Assembly: GCF_030295325.1 (NCBI RefSeq)
Contig: NZ_AP027059.1
Span: 2,290,637-2,354,636, forward strand
Direction: 5' to 3'
Source: Haliovirga abyssi
Lineage (GTDB): Bacteria; Fusobacteriota; Fusobacteriia; Fusobacteriales; Haliovirgaceae
DNA length: 64,000 bases
Shown here: positions 37,872-47,102 of the stretch, in pieces
Layout: every line of letters begins with the position of its first letter
Numbering within the stretch: the stretch's first letter is position 1
Position numbers and translations under genes: made by a program
Notes under the pieces: model-generated
What the model was told of the DNA's origin: nothing
Seen by the model: only the letters and a program-made list of their open reading frames with translations
Database searches by the model: none

Positions 37872-37923
37872 TTGTTTTTTTATTGAACAATATTATTGTA
37901 TCATTATATCCCTATTGTGTCAA
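37872..37923 (-). promoter_or_regulatory. Promoter of the EPS regulator gene
   Basis: TTGACA (37923-37918) and TACAAT (37900-37895) on the minus strand are 17 bases apart. AATATTGTTCAATAAAAAAA follows in the initiation region. ACAATA and TATTGT around 37888-37900 form a near-palindrome that may be the operator half-sites. Confidence 0.72.
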
Positions 37924-38024
37924 TTGACTTTTTTTATCATTTATAAAATAATTGTAAAATTTTAGCCACATATAACCGAATATAATTATTAATCAGTATT
38001 TATCTAAATTTACCTTATATCTTC

Positions 38025-38100
38025 AATTTTTTCTTCGTGTACCTTTGCGATCTTCGCATCTTTGCGCTGAAATTATTCTCTCTACAAAAACTCTCCCACT
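38025..38100. repeat. CTTCGTG-type repeat
   Basis: TTCTTCGTGTACCTTTGCGA, TCTTCGCATCTTTGCGCTGA and AATTATTCTCTCTACAAAAA make up a three-unit short-period repeat next to the end of the MFS gene. Confidence 0.55.
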
Positions 38101-38111
38101 CCTCATACCCA

Positions 38112-39257
38112 TCATCCCGCTACTCTTTTTTTCTCAACAAAATGCATATATATCAATATAAAAATCCCTATTAAAACAGATATACCCATTAATAAATAAC
38201 TTTTTCCTATTCCATATTTTTCATAAATAAACCCTGCTATAAATTGAAAAAACATCGCACTAAATCCACCTGTAGAAACTGAATATAATGCTAAAGCCAT
38301 TGTCCTTCTTTCTTTAGCTGTATTTTCTTTTATATAATTAATTGCAACCACTATATAAAGCCCTATTGAAAGACCTTGTAAAAAAAATGTAGCAATTATA
38401 ATAATAGGAGATGGCATCAAACTATAAACGATCCACCTTATAAAAAATGATGATGCAGCCAAAACTAAAGCTCCTTCACTCCCAATTCTTTTAATAATTT
38501 CATTACTCTTACTCATAAATGGAACTTCACTTAATGCAAATAATAAAAAAGCAAATCCAGTTCCAGCCACTTCTCCTCCAATTTTTTCATAAAATATTGA
38601 AAAATAAGTATTATTCGCATACATTGTCCCCATTATAAAAAAACTGCTTAATAAAAACAGTATATATTTTTTATTTTTCAATAACAATAATATATCATGA
38701 TAATCTATGTTATCTTGAGGCTTTGCTCCTTTTACATCTATTTTTCTCAAAATATAAAATGAAATAACATAAAACATCGGAAAAACAACAAATATAGCAT
38801 AAATATTAGTTAAATCTATCATAATTCCTGTAAAAAAAACACCTACTGCAAATCCAACTGAACCCCATAATCTCATTTTTCCATAATCATATTTTGCTGT
38901 TGATAATACAGTATCAAAAATCGGTCCCATTCCACAATTAAACAAATAAAAAATAAAAAACATTAACATAGCCATTTTAAAATCTTTAAATACCGATAAT
39001 GATATTTCTAAAAATGACAACATAACAATTAAAAACATAAGTATTTTTTTATATTCTCCAGTTTTATCAGACATATAGCCCCAGATAGGCTGTACAAATA
39101 TAGATATCAAAGCTCCAAGAGATATAATAATCCCTATTTCTGTACCTGTAAAATGTATACTATCTAAATATTTCCCTACATATGCAAAAAACGCTCCTCC
39201 ACCAAAAAAAATTGAAAAATTAAGGATTCTATAATTCAAGTATTCTTTTTTGTCCAT
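38112..39257 (-). CDS. MFS transporter
   Basis: A 381-residue, 12-helix major facilitator protein. LNFSIFFGGGAFFAYVGKYL opens helix 1. IWGYMSDKTGEYKKILMF is the conserved loop 2-3 signature, and FLYYI-type helices follow to the C-terminal FEKYGIGKSYLLMGISVLI region. The pattern resembles the LacY/3-phenylpropionate-permease-like group. Two GH13 amylase lipoproteins lie next in the same orientation, so uptake of released oligosaccharides is plausible. Substrate is inferred from context only. Confidence 0.85.
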   Translation of the reverse strand: MDKKEYLNYRILNFSIFFGGGAFFAYVGKYLDSIHFTGTEIGIIISLGALISIFVQPIWGYMSDKTGEYKKILMFLIVMLSFLEISLSVFKDFKMAMLMFFIFYLFNCGMGPIFDTVLSTAKYDYGKMRLWGSVGFAVGVFFTGIMIDLTNIYAIFVVFPMFYVISFYILRKIDVKGAKPQDNIDYHDILLLLKNKKYILFLLSSFFIMGTMYANNTYFSIFYEKIGGEVAGTGFAFLLFALSEVPFMSKSNEIIKRIGSEGALVLAASSFFIRWIVYSLMPSPIIIIATFFLQGLSIGLYIVVAINYIKENTAKERRTMALALYSVSTGGFSAMFFQFIAGFIYEKYGIGKSYLLMGISVLIGIFILIYMHFVEKKRVAG

Positions 39258-39858
39258 TTGTACTCTCCTAAAATTTTGTCTATGAATGACTTAAAAATCA
39301 CTTATTCATTTGGCAATAAAAAAATTGTTTTTTAAATATTCCATTGTGTCCTATTATAGTTTTTATAACGTTTTTTGTCAATAGTATTTAAATCGAAAAG
39401 ATTACATATTATTGCAGTTCAGATGTATATAAAAATTGAAATAATTAACCGTAGAGACGTAGCATGCTACGTCTCTACAACCACAAAAATAATATGTAGA
39501 AACACGATTTATCGTGTTTTTTTAATAAGATAATTTACCCACAAAAATGTATTTTTTAATTTTTTCAAAAATCAGCCTAATAGAAACAATGGTTTAAGCA
39601 ATAGTAATTTTAGGAAATTCATCATAAACATAGTTTTTGTGGTTGAACCATAAAATAAATTAAAAGATGATAAATAAAGACGTGCAAACATAGATATGAA
39701 AACAGGAGGCACGATAAATCGTGCCTCTACAATGGATGAAAAATTACAACATGGAAAATATATATTGAAAAAAGAATATATTCCAATGTTATCAAATTTT
39801 TTTCTTCGTGTAACTTTGCGTTCTTCGCGTATTTGTGCTGAATTTATTTCATCTTATA
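39258..39858. other. Gap with perfect palindromes and repeats
   Basis: No gene seen. It holds a perfect 28-bp palindrome at 39451-39478 (half-site GTAGAGACGTAGCA), smaller ones at 39500-39518 (ACACGAT-TT-ATCGTGT) and 39706-39727 (GAGGCACGATA/AATCGTGCCTC), and a CTTCGTG-type repeat at 39800-39855 adjoining the amylase stop. Confidence 0.6.
39451..39478. repeat. Perfect 28-bp palindrome
   Basis: The half-site GTAGAGACGTAGCA is followed directly by its reverse complement, with no loop. Related GTAGAGACG... palindromes occur in intergenic DNA of many bacteria, so a REP-like origin is likely; the two smaller hairpins nearby share the ACGAT/ATCGT core type. Confidence 0.7.
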
Positions 39859-42540
39859 TCATTTTATCTCTAACACAGGTATATCATCCATTATTTTCGG
39901 CGAATTTTCATCTCCGCCACCAAATATATAAGCTTTCCCCTCTGGTGTTATCCCTCTATAACTATTTTCCAATCCATCATAATCCCAAGTTGCAATATAT
40001 ACTTTTATCCCTTTTAATGTTTTTGGATTCCCTATTGAAGATCCTGAAATTGTAAAATTCATCTCCTTCTTTTCTGGAATAACATTTATTACAGGCGACG
40101 GACTCACTGGACTTCCCCAGCTTTTAGCCGAAGCATTTCTGCTTGAATATATAAAGTTTGTCCAGCCGCCTTCTAGTGTCATATAATTCCATTTTAATCC
40201 ATTTGGCATCTTAGCATTTTGGAATGGCAAATCTTCTATCCCTTCTTGTCCTGGCACTGATATAAATATATTTATTGATACATGGTCAAATTTATATTTA
40301 GGATTCCACATTGTTGATATATCTCCCGCCATTTCTAATGAAACTTTCAAATTTTTTCCTGCTGTATAAATTGTTGCTTTTTTTATATCCATTTGATTTG
40401 TAAATGTTTCTGCAGTTGGATATTTGTAATTTCCAGTAGGTCCATGGTCATCTCCAACTTTATCATTATATTCTGCTGCTTTTACAAATGGAATATCTAC
40501 TATAAATTTATATGTTTCAGATAATATATATTTTTTTCTATCTGCTGTTTTAGCATATGCCACTACTGTATGTTTTCCATTTGACATACTCTCCACAGGC
40601 ATCTCTCCTGTATAACTTCCATCTTCATTGGCTGTTATTTTCACTCCATTTTTTACAGCTCCATCAAATACAAGCAACAATTTTTTTGCTCCATTTACTT
40701 TTCCTGATATTGCATAGTTATTACTTAATTTCATTCCATTTTTTACTCCAATTAAACTTACGCTTTCACTATTATCCCCTATTTCCACTTTTTCATCTGT
40801 AGCCATATATAATAATCCAGCTCTTGGTGCTAATATTTTTGAGATTTTACCATCTTTCCCAACTACAATATCTTTATCCGCTCTTGATAATCCCTTTAAT
40901 AATTTTAATTTTGTTCCTTCTGCTAATCCTGTTTTTAGATTATCCAATAACATTGGGTTTTCAGAGGTATTAAATATTACCAAACCTGTTTTTCCTTTAT
41001 ATTCCATTTTATAAGAAAAAATTCCTGCTCCTGTATTTGTATCTTTTATTACTGATAATTTTCCTCTTCTAAACACAGCATTTTCTTTTCTTATTTTTAT
41101 AATGCTTTGTAAAAATTTATAAGCATCATTATTTTCATCAAAATGGTCTTTTCCTCCTGAACCAAATCCTTCTGCAAACATTGAACCTCTTGTTTCTGTA
41201 AATTGTTGTTCAGTTCCATAATATACAACAGGAATTCCTGGAGTTGTCATTATAAACATTAGACTTTGTTTTACCGCAATATAAGGAGCTGATGTTAATA
41301 ATCTATTCATATCATGATTATCTATAAAATTTAATAATCTATATGGCCTTTTATAATATTTATCTGAATTCCCTAATCTATAAGTTAATGTATCAGTTGC
41401 TTTCCCTTCACCAAAAACTTTTTGCAAAGTAATATGTAATGGAAAATCTAATACTGAACTAATTTCTGGTTTTTTATCTGTCCCTTGATAACTTGAAGCC
41501 GCTTCATCTCCAGAAGGGCTATAAGGATCTACATTTACCCAAGTTTCTCCAAATGTAAAAAAATCATCTTTTTTAAATTTCTTAGCAAATTCTTGAACTC
41601 CTAAATGTTCAGGTGATTTAGAATGTATAAAATCATTCCAAAAATCATGTTCCACATAAACAACTGTATCTATTCTAAATGCATCTACTCCTACATTTTC
41701 TATCCAATAATTATACGAATCTTTTAGCGCATCTCTAACTACAGGATTTTCAGTGTTCAAATCATCTAATCCACTCATTTGATAACTTTTTATCTGTTTT
41801 TGATCCTTAAAATTTGTTATATCTGGCGTAAAATGATATATTCCAGCTTTTCTATCTTCCTCTTTTCTTGGGTCATTTAAATTAAATGGAAATTGTGTCG
41901 GCTTTACTGTTGGCTTTGACTCTAAATTTGCTTCGTAATTTTCACTTAGATCATTTGGATTATATTTTCCTTTATATCTAAAGAAATTCCCAGTATGATT
42001 AGGCACAATATCTTGTATTAGATACATTCCATTTTTATGTAATGTAGCTGACAACTCTTTATAGTCATCTAATGTTCCCAAATGTTTATCTACTTCTTTA
42101 AAATTTTCTCCCCAATATCCATGATATCCAGAATAATTTACCCACGGATCCCACCATTGATTTGCTACTGGTGGTGTTATCCATACAGCAGTAACTCCCA
42201 AATCTTTAATATAATCTAATTTATCCGTTACTCCTTTTATATCTCCACCGCTATAATGAGAATTTTTAGTTGGATCATATTCTCCAGCTCCTTGATCATT
42301 ATTAGTTGGATCTCCATCATTAAATCTATCAGTCATAACAAAATAAATTATCTGATCTTTCCAACTAGGTGATGAAACTTGCAAATATTTTGAAACCTCA
42401 TCTTTTTTAACTGTTTTGATTGCTTTTTTTGTTGAACTTTTTTTTGCAGTAGCTGTTTTTGTTACAACTACTTTATCTTTCTTTTCGCAACCATAAATTG
42501 CCAATACTAATACTACTAACGCTAACAATACTCTCTTCAT
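39859..42540 (-). CDS. Alpha-amylase family GH13 lipoprotein with glucodextranase-type C-terminus
   Basis: An 893-residue protein with a lipoprotein signal ending LAIYGC. The GH13 barrel runs from about residue 55. GVTAVWITPPVANQWW and IQDIVPNHTGNFF give the first conserved region, DAFRIDTVVYVEH the nucleophile Asp, FFTFGETW the acid Glu and FIDNHDMNRLL the transition-state Asp. After a beta domain and a Big/CBM-like stretch, the last 180 residues (from KAAEYNDKVGDDHGPTGNYK) resemble the glucodextranase C-terminal (DOMON-like) domain. It would degrade alpha-glucans at the cell surface. Inner versus outer membrane sorting cannot be told. Confidence 0.92.
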   Translation of the reverse strand: MKRVLLALVVLVLAIYGCEKKDKVVVTKTATAKKSSTKKAIKTVKKDEVSKYLQVSSPSWKDQIIYFVMTDRFNDGDPTNNDQGAGEYDPTKNSHYSGGDIKGVTDKLDYIKDLGVTAVWITPPVANQWWDPWVNYSGYHGYWGENFKEVDKHLGTLDDYKELSATLHKNGMYLIQDIVPNHTGNFFRYKGKYNPNDLSENYEANLESKPTVKPTQFPFNLNDPRKEEDRKAGIYHFTPDITNFKDQKQIKSYQMSGLDDLNTENPVVRDALKDSYNYWIENVGVDAFRIDTVVYVEHDFWNDFIHSKSPEHLGVQEFAKKFKKDDFFTFGETWVNVDPYSPSGDEAASSYQGTDKKPEISSVLDFPLHITLQKVFGEGKATDTLTYRLGNSDKYYKRPYRLLNFIDNHDMNRLLTSAPYIAVKQSLMFIMTTPGIPVVYYGTEQQFTETRGSMFAEGFGSGGKDHFDENNDAYKFLQSIIKIRKENAVFRRGKLSVIKDTNTGAGIFSYKMEYKGKTGLVIFNTSENPMLLDNLKTGLAEGTKLKLLKGLSRADKDIVVGKDGKISKILAPRAGLLYMATDEKVEIGDNSESVSLIGVKNGMKLSNNYAISGKVNGAKKLLLVFDGAVKNGVKITANEDGSYTGEMPVESMSNGKHTVVAYAKTADRKKYILSETYKFIVDIPFVKAAEYNDKVGDDHGPTGNYKYPTAETFTNQMDIKKATIYTAGKNLKVSLEMAGDISTMWNPKYKFDHVSINIFISVPGQEGIEDLPFQNAKMPNGLKWNYMTLEGGWTNFIYSSRNASAKSWGSPVSPSPVINVIPEKKEMNFTISGSSIGNPKTLKGIKVYIATWDYDGLENSYRGITPEGKAYIFGGGDENSPKIMDDIPVLEIK

Positions 42541-43363
42541 TTAGATACCTCCAAAATTTAATTTTTTAATGTATGGGCGAACCTGTGTGTTCGCCCTTTG
42601 TTATATATTCAAATATTTAGGCAGACACATAGGTCTGCCCCTACACTGTTATATATTCTAAAATACCTTTTTATAGTCGAATTATTTTATGATTAACCTA
42701 CCAAAAGATGGTTTCCTAAAATCATATCCCTAGTGCAATGCAAATCCTTTTAGAATCTACATTGCAACAAGAATATTTCTTTAGTCCTCTTGGAAAATAC
42801 TGTTTTAGGTACATTAAAAAAATAGCTTAAACAATACGGACTTAAAATAATTAGCAAATTCATTTCAGTTATTTTGTTATTTTATCCCTATCTTTTCACT
42901 TTTTTTATACAGCATATGTGTAATTTATTTCTCTAGTGTATGTATTTTTATACACTCTTTTTGAATTAACCTTATACTTGTCTATCTATATCAAAAATTG
43001 AAATATAGTTCCACCTATACTTTACCTTATAAATTTATATTTTTCAATTTTTTTAATATATTTATAAAAAAAACTACCTTTAAGTCAAAACAGTTTCTAT
43101 TCAGGCTATATTTATGCTATTTCAAGACATATTTCTCTCATTTCAGGACAAAAACCCTACTTGACATTTACATCTTTATATTATAAAATGTCTCAAATGT
43201 TTTAAAAACAGTTTTTTTGTGTTTATATAGAATGCTTCAAATTTTATATTCTACAAAAGATAATACACTTTTTATTATCATTAATAGACATTAATATTCA
43301 TTCAGATTTCAAAAGTTGAATGAATTTGAATGAATAAAAAATATAAAATAGGGAGGAAGTTTA
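42541..43363. other. Gene-free stretch with REP-like palindromes
   Basis: Two REP-like palindromes lie at 42575-42596 (GGGCGAAC-CTGTGT-GTTCGCCC) and 42620-42643 (GGCAGACACATAGGTCTGCC, then CCTAC). The rest is AT-rich with no supported frame. Just before the next gene, ATTCATTCA and TGAATGAAT (43301-43325) form an inverted pair that could be regulatory. Confidence 0.55.
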
Positions 43364-44791
43364 ATGAAAAAGGTAAGTTTGTTAGTAGTTATGATGTTTT
43401 TAGTGTTGTTTACAGGGTGTTCTCTTACTCCACCTAAAACTCCACAAAATTTAGTTGCAAAGCCTATTGAAAAAGGTATCGAGCTTTATTGGGACGGAGT
43501 TAATGGCGCAAAGGAATATAAAGTATATTCTTCCAAATCAGAATCTGGAGAATACACAGAAATTGGGAATACAAATTCAAACAATTATAAAATCACTGAT
43601 TTAGATGCAGAAACAATTTATTTTTTTAAAGTTAATGCAAAAAACAATTTAGGAAGTAGTGATGATAGTGAAGTAGTTAGTGCATCTCCGAAGTTAGAAA
43701 AACCTAAAAATTTAAAATATGAATTCAAAGGATATTCTTTAAAACTAACATGGGATTCTGTAGAAAATGTCACTACATATCAAATTTTAAAATCTGAAGG
43801 AGATAATAAAAATTATTCTCTATTAAACACTACCGAAAAAAATTATTTTACCATCACAAATATTGTCAATGGAAAAAATTATTCTTTTGTTGTAAAATCT
43901 AAAAATACTCTAGGGGTAAGCGACGCATCTAATAAAATTTTCATCACAGTAAAATTGCCTCCTACACCACCACAAAATTTTACTGTATCTAGCGGAAATT
44001 CAACAGCTCTTTTAACTTGGGATAATGTAGAAAAAGCTGATTTTTATAACATCTATCAAAAAGACGCTGAAGGAGCCGAAACCTTAGTTGCTGGTAATAT
44101 CGAAAAAAATGAATATACTGTAGAAGGTTTACAAAATAAAACAAAATATTATTTTGCTGTAAGCTCCTCAAATAGCAATGGCGAAGGAGATAAAACAGAA
44201 TATAAATTAATAACACCTTATAACCCAGATGAAAAACCAGATGCCACAACAATATCAGTTTCCAAATCTAATGATAGCATAAAAATATCATGGAATAAAG
44301 TAATTGGAGCTACAAGCTATAAAATTTATTACAGCACAACACAAGGTGGAACATACCACAAATTAAAAGAAACAACAAATCTTTATTACTACGACTCATA
44401 CTTCGATTATGACACAACATATTATTATGTAGTTAAAAGTATAAATAAAGCAGGTGAAAGTGAATATTCCAATGAAGATTACATCACTATTCATAAATTA
44501 CAGCCACCTCTTGTCCCTACTAATTTTACGGCATATATTGACCACCCCTCAGGAGATGTAATTTTAACTTGGGATGCTTCATATACTGCAAAATATTATA
44601 AATTATATAAAATAAAATATTACGATACCCCTTATCAAGAAATTACAGTAGTTAACTCATCAATATATACAACCTCATATAATTTAGGGTATTTAGATTC
44701 TGGAGAATATATATATGCATTATCGGCTGTTAACGATGCTGGTACAAGTGAACAGTACAGTATTTATGGATTTACAGTTACTAGAAGATAA
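43364..44791 (+). CDS. Lipoprotein with five fibronectin type III repeats
   Basis: A 475-residue protein. The signal ends LFTGCSLTPP, a lipobox with Cys19. Five FN3 domains of about 90 residues follow, each with a PxNL/F start, a Trp in the B strand (LYWDGV, LTWDSV, LTWDNV, ISWNKV, LTWDAS) and a YYF/YFA-x-V-x-A-x-N-xxGxS end. No catalytic domain is attached. It is probably an envelope binding or adhesion scaffold. Two convergent amylase-type neighbours hint at a glucan-binding role, but that is speculation. RBS AGGGAGGAAG lies upstream of ATG. Confidence 0.9.
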   Translation: MKKVSLLVVMMFLVLFTGCSLTPPKTPQNLVAKPIEKGIELYWDGVNGAKEYKVYSSKSESGEYTEIGNTNSNNYKITDLDAETIYFFKVNAKNNLGSSDDSEVVSASPKLEKPKNLKYEFKGYSLKLTWDSVENVTTYQILKSEGDNKNYSLLNTTEKNYFTITNIVNGKNYSFVVKSKNTLGVSDASNKIFITVKLPPTPPQNFTVSSGNSTALLTWDNVEKADFYNIYQKDAEGAETLVAGNIEKNEYTVEGLQNKTKYYFAVSSSNSNGEGDKTEYKLITPYNPDEKPDATTISVSKSNDSIKISWNKVIGATSYKIYYSTTQGGTYHKLKETTNLYYYDSYFDYDTTYYYVVKSINKAGESEYSNEDYITIHKLQPPLVPTNFTAYIDHPSGDVILTWDASYTAKYYKLYKIKYYDTPYQEITVVNSSIYTTSYNLGYLDSGEYIYALSAVNDAGTSEQYSIYGFTVTRR

Positions 44792-44811
44792 AATCTTTTT
44801 TTAATAATTTA

Positions 44812-44944
44812 GGAACGGCTTAAAAATAAACTTATAATTTCGTTTTAAAATCGCATATTTTAAAAAATAGCGTAGCTTATTTTCTGAACAAATTTATACT
44901 TTCCTAACAAATAAAATATGAAAAACTTATTTTTTTAACGTTCC
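44812..44944 (+). repeat. MITE family 1, copy D, carrying a family 2 module
   Basis: It begins GGAACGGCTTAAAAATAAAC and ends AACTTATTTTTTTAACGTTCC, between TTA duplications at 44809-44811 and 44945-44947. Its interior is replaced by AATCGCATATTTTAAAAAAT, GCGTAGCTTATTTTCTGAAC and AAATTTATACTTTCCTAAC, the signature of repeat family 2. The two families therefore share parts. Confidence 0.8.
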
Positions 44945-44946
44945 TT

Positions 44947-44982
44947 AGGAGAAAACTATATTACAAATATTAGTTTTCTCCT
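44947..44982. terminator. Bidirectional terminator
   Basis: AGGAGAAAACTA (44947-44958) and TAGTTTTCTCCT (44971-44982) form a perfect 12-bp stem, with A/T-rich flanks. It stands between the convergent FN3 lipoprotein and DUF2721 genes. The MITE copy D has inserted at the foot of the stem. Confidence 0.75.
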
Positions 44983-45003
44983 AAATTTATATCTTTCAAT
45001 TTT

Positions 45004-45396
45004 TTATCTATTCCCAATCTCGCAATCACTCATCTCTAAAGTCAAAGCATCCACAGATATTCCAATCTCTTTAACTGAAAGAGCTAAAGAACCAAGCATT
45101 AATAATAAGCTTATTCCAAATATTACATCTCCTAAAAACTCTTGTGATATAAATAAAAATGTCATACTTAAAACACAAAAAAATAGACTTAATACCCCTA
45201 AAAACTGCATATCTCTTATTAACCTTATTCTTATTCTTAAATTCTCTATCTGTTTTACAATAATCCTATTTACACACGACTCTGGATGATCATGCAACCC
45301 CCTAACAAGTTGTGCTAATGTTAAAAATCTATTTGTATATCCCAATAATAAAAGGGATAATGCTGGAAATAGTAAAGCTGGTGTTGTTAATGTCAT
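45004..45396 (-). CDS. DUF2721 family membrane protein
   Basis: A 130-residue protein of the DUF2721 family. One helix lies near the N-terminus (TPALLFPALSLLLLGYTNRF). A charged middle (VNRIIVKQIENLRIRIRLIR) precedes two more helices (FLGVLSLFFCVLSMTFLFI, FGISLLLMLGSLALSV). The acidic SDCEIGNR tail is cytoplasmic or periplasmic. Function of the family is unknown. Normal length for the family; single-gene unit. Confidence 0.88.
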   Translation of the reverse strand: MTLTTPALLFPALSLLLLGYTNRFLTLAQLVRGLHDHPESCVNRIIVKQIENLRIRIRLIRDMQFLGVLSLFFCVLSMTFLFISQEFLGDVIFGISLLLMLGSLALSVKEIGISVDALTLEMSDCEIGNR

Positions 45397-45545
45397 AATT
45401 TTCTCCTCCTATTTTATTCCTAAAATTAATCTAATAACAAATTATACCATTCTTTATAGGAATAGTCAATAACCATAAAGGCTCTTCTTTAATAAAATTT
45501 CTTATCAAAATAATACAACCATAAATTTACACTTTATTAGTGGCT

Positions 45546-46367
45546 TTAAAAAAACTCATATCCTATTCCAATATTATACGTTAATCCAAACCCAAAATTT
45601 ATAACATCATTTTTAAATCCCTCACTTGTATAATCTTTAAAAAAAATAATTCCAGGAGATACACCAACCATTGTTTTTAATCCCGAATGGCTTAAATATT
45701 CCATTTCAACCCCTGTTTTTATTTCCGTCATCCCTATTCCATCTCCTGTTATTATTTCCCCTTCGTCATCCCATAACTCATTTTTATAAAACCAGCCTAC
45801 TTCTCCTCTATTTAATCCAACCTTAAATTTCAAAAACATATTTTTATTTATTTTTGCAATTACAGCTTTTATATTTCCACCAAAAGTTAATGATATTGGT
45901 GTTTTTATCTCATTTACATAACTAAAGTCATTTCTAAATTCAACTTTTCCCATACCAAGATACAATTCTAATTCAATTTGGGATTTTATTCCATCTTTTT
46001 TTAAAGCTTTATACGTATAAAAAATTTTATAATAATCAATATCTTTTATCTCATTACTATAAAATACTGTAGAATAATCAAATTTAAATCCTGAAATTTC
46101 TTTAAATCCTTTATTGCTCACATAATAATTTGTTTTACTTACATATACTCTATTATCAATAGTCTCTCTTTCAGGTTCAGTTATATAAAATTCATCTTTT
46201 GTTTTATAAACAGCTTTTTTTACTTTTCTATCTTCTTTTTTTACTTTTTCAGTTTTTTTAAGAGCACTACTTAATGTTTCTTGCCTAATTTTTTTAGAAG
46301 TAGATGAACATCCTAACATAAAAAATAATGACATTGTAATAATTGCTATTTGGTAATTTTTCTTCAT
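45546..46367 (-). CDS. Lipoprotein with outer-membrane-protein-like C-terminus
   Basis: A 273-residue protein. The signal ends SLFFMLGCSSTSKK, so it is a lipoprotein, followed by a Lys-rich linker. The rest alternates polar and hydrophobic residues in beta-strand-like stretches (SLTFGGNIKAVIAKINKNMF, LKFKVGLNRGEVGWFYKNE, MVGVSP-like turns). It ends YNIGIGYEFF, the terminal aromatic pattern of outer-membrane beta proteins. A lipid anchor combined with a barrel-like end is unusual. No family was recognised. Confidence 0.7.
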   Translation of the reverse strand: MKKNYQIAIITMSLFFMLGCSSTSKKIRQETLSSALKKTEKVKKEDRKVKKAVYKTKDEFYITEPERETIDNRVYVSKTNYYVSNKGFKEISGFKFDYSTVFYSNEIKDIDYYKIFYTYKALKKDGIKSQIELELYLGMGKVEFRNDFSYVNEIKTPISLTFGGNIKAVIAKINKNMFLKFKVGLNRGEVGWFYKNELWDDEGEIITGDGIGMTEIKTGVEMEYLSHSGLKTMVGVSPGIIFFKDYTSEGFKNDVINFGFGLTYNIGIGYEFF

Positions 46368-46521
46368 ATTTTTTCCTCCAAAATTTTATTTTTATTTTTA
46401 GAATTTTTTTAATCTTCATTTAGAATATTTTAACAGATTTATATTTTTCTATAAACTTAAAGTTTTTTTATTATTATAGATAGTTTATAATAGTTGCAGG
46501 AAAAAGATAATAAAAAAATAA

Positions 46522-46662
46522 GATATGCGTCATCTGGTAGAGTATAAATATTTTTCTAAATTTTTGGATTCTGAAAAATTTTGCTTTGAAAAATCGCATA
46601 TTTCAAAAAAATGGCGTAGCTTATTTTCTGAATAAATTTATACTTTCCTAACCAATAAAAAA
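46522..46662 (+). repeat. Modular repeat family 2, copy C
   Basis: GATATGCGTCATCTGGTAGA, TTTTTCTAAATTTTTGGATT, AAAAATCGCATATTTCAAAA, GGCGTAGCTTATTTTCTGAA and ATTTATACTTTCCTAACCAA are the same ordered blocks as in copy B. Confidence 0.75.
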
Positions 46663-46680
46663 GAGGGCAAACACAGTAGG

Positions 46681-46823
46681 TTGCCCCCAATGTCGTCAAG
46701 TTAACGATAATTTATAATTTTATATTGGGTTTACCAAAGGCAAAACCCCTACATTATAAAATAATACTGTAGGGGCTTGCCATTGGAAAGCCCAGTTCTT
46801 AGCTTGATGACATTGGGGGGTAA
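46681..46823. repeat. Large nested inverted repeat
   Basis: The outer arms CCCCCAATGTCGTCAAG (46684-46700) and CTTGATGACATTGGGGG (46803-46819) enclose inner arms TGGGTTTACCAAAGGCAAAA/CCCCTACA (46726-46753) and TGTAGGGGCTTGCCATTGG/AAAGCCCA (46768-46794). A cruciform or a long RNA hairpin could form. No coding potential. Confidence 0.75.
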
Positions 46824-47102
46824 ATACCAGTATCCGATTTAATACAACATTTGAAAACATTAACAAGTAAAATGTATAAAAATATAACAGATTTCGATTC
46901 TATATCTCTCCTATTTTTTAATTTAAAATATTATTCATTAGGCGGAAATGGATTCTATCACTACACATTCAATTATTTTTAGGGCTAAGAATTTAAAATT
47001 TGGAGTGGTAGACCTATGTGTCTACCCGAATGTAAACAATAATCAAAAGAGACCCCATCACCTCCAAGCATTAGCGTAGGTGGTAAAAGTCTTCCACTTT
47101 TC

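Larger units (their letters stand above)
46368..47102. other. Repeat-dense gap
   Basis: No gene is supported. It contains family 2 copy C (46522-46662), a degenerate REP copy (46664-46690), a large nested inverted repeat (46681-46823), a REP palindrome at 47007-47026 (GGTAGAC-CTATGT-GTCTACC), and a weak hairpin (ACCACCT/GAGGTGAT, 47052-47085) after the ATPase gene. Confidence 0.6.

Noticed and set aside
43989-44252. Minus-strand frame opposite the fibronectin gene
   Set aside because: It is an antisense shadow rich in Leu/Phe/Tyr without a ribosome binding site.
46522-47030. Closely spaced repeats as a possible CRISPR array
   Set aside because: Repeats differ in type and length, have no regular spacing, and no cas genes are present in the window.
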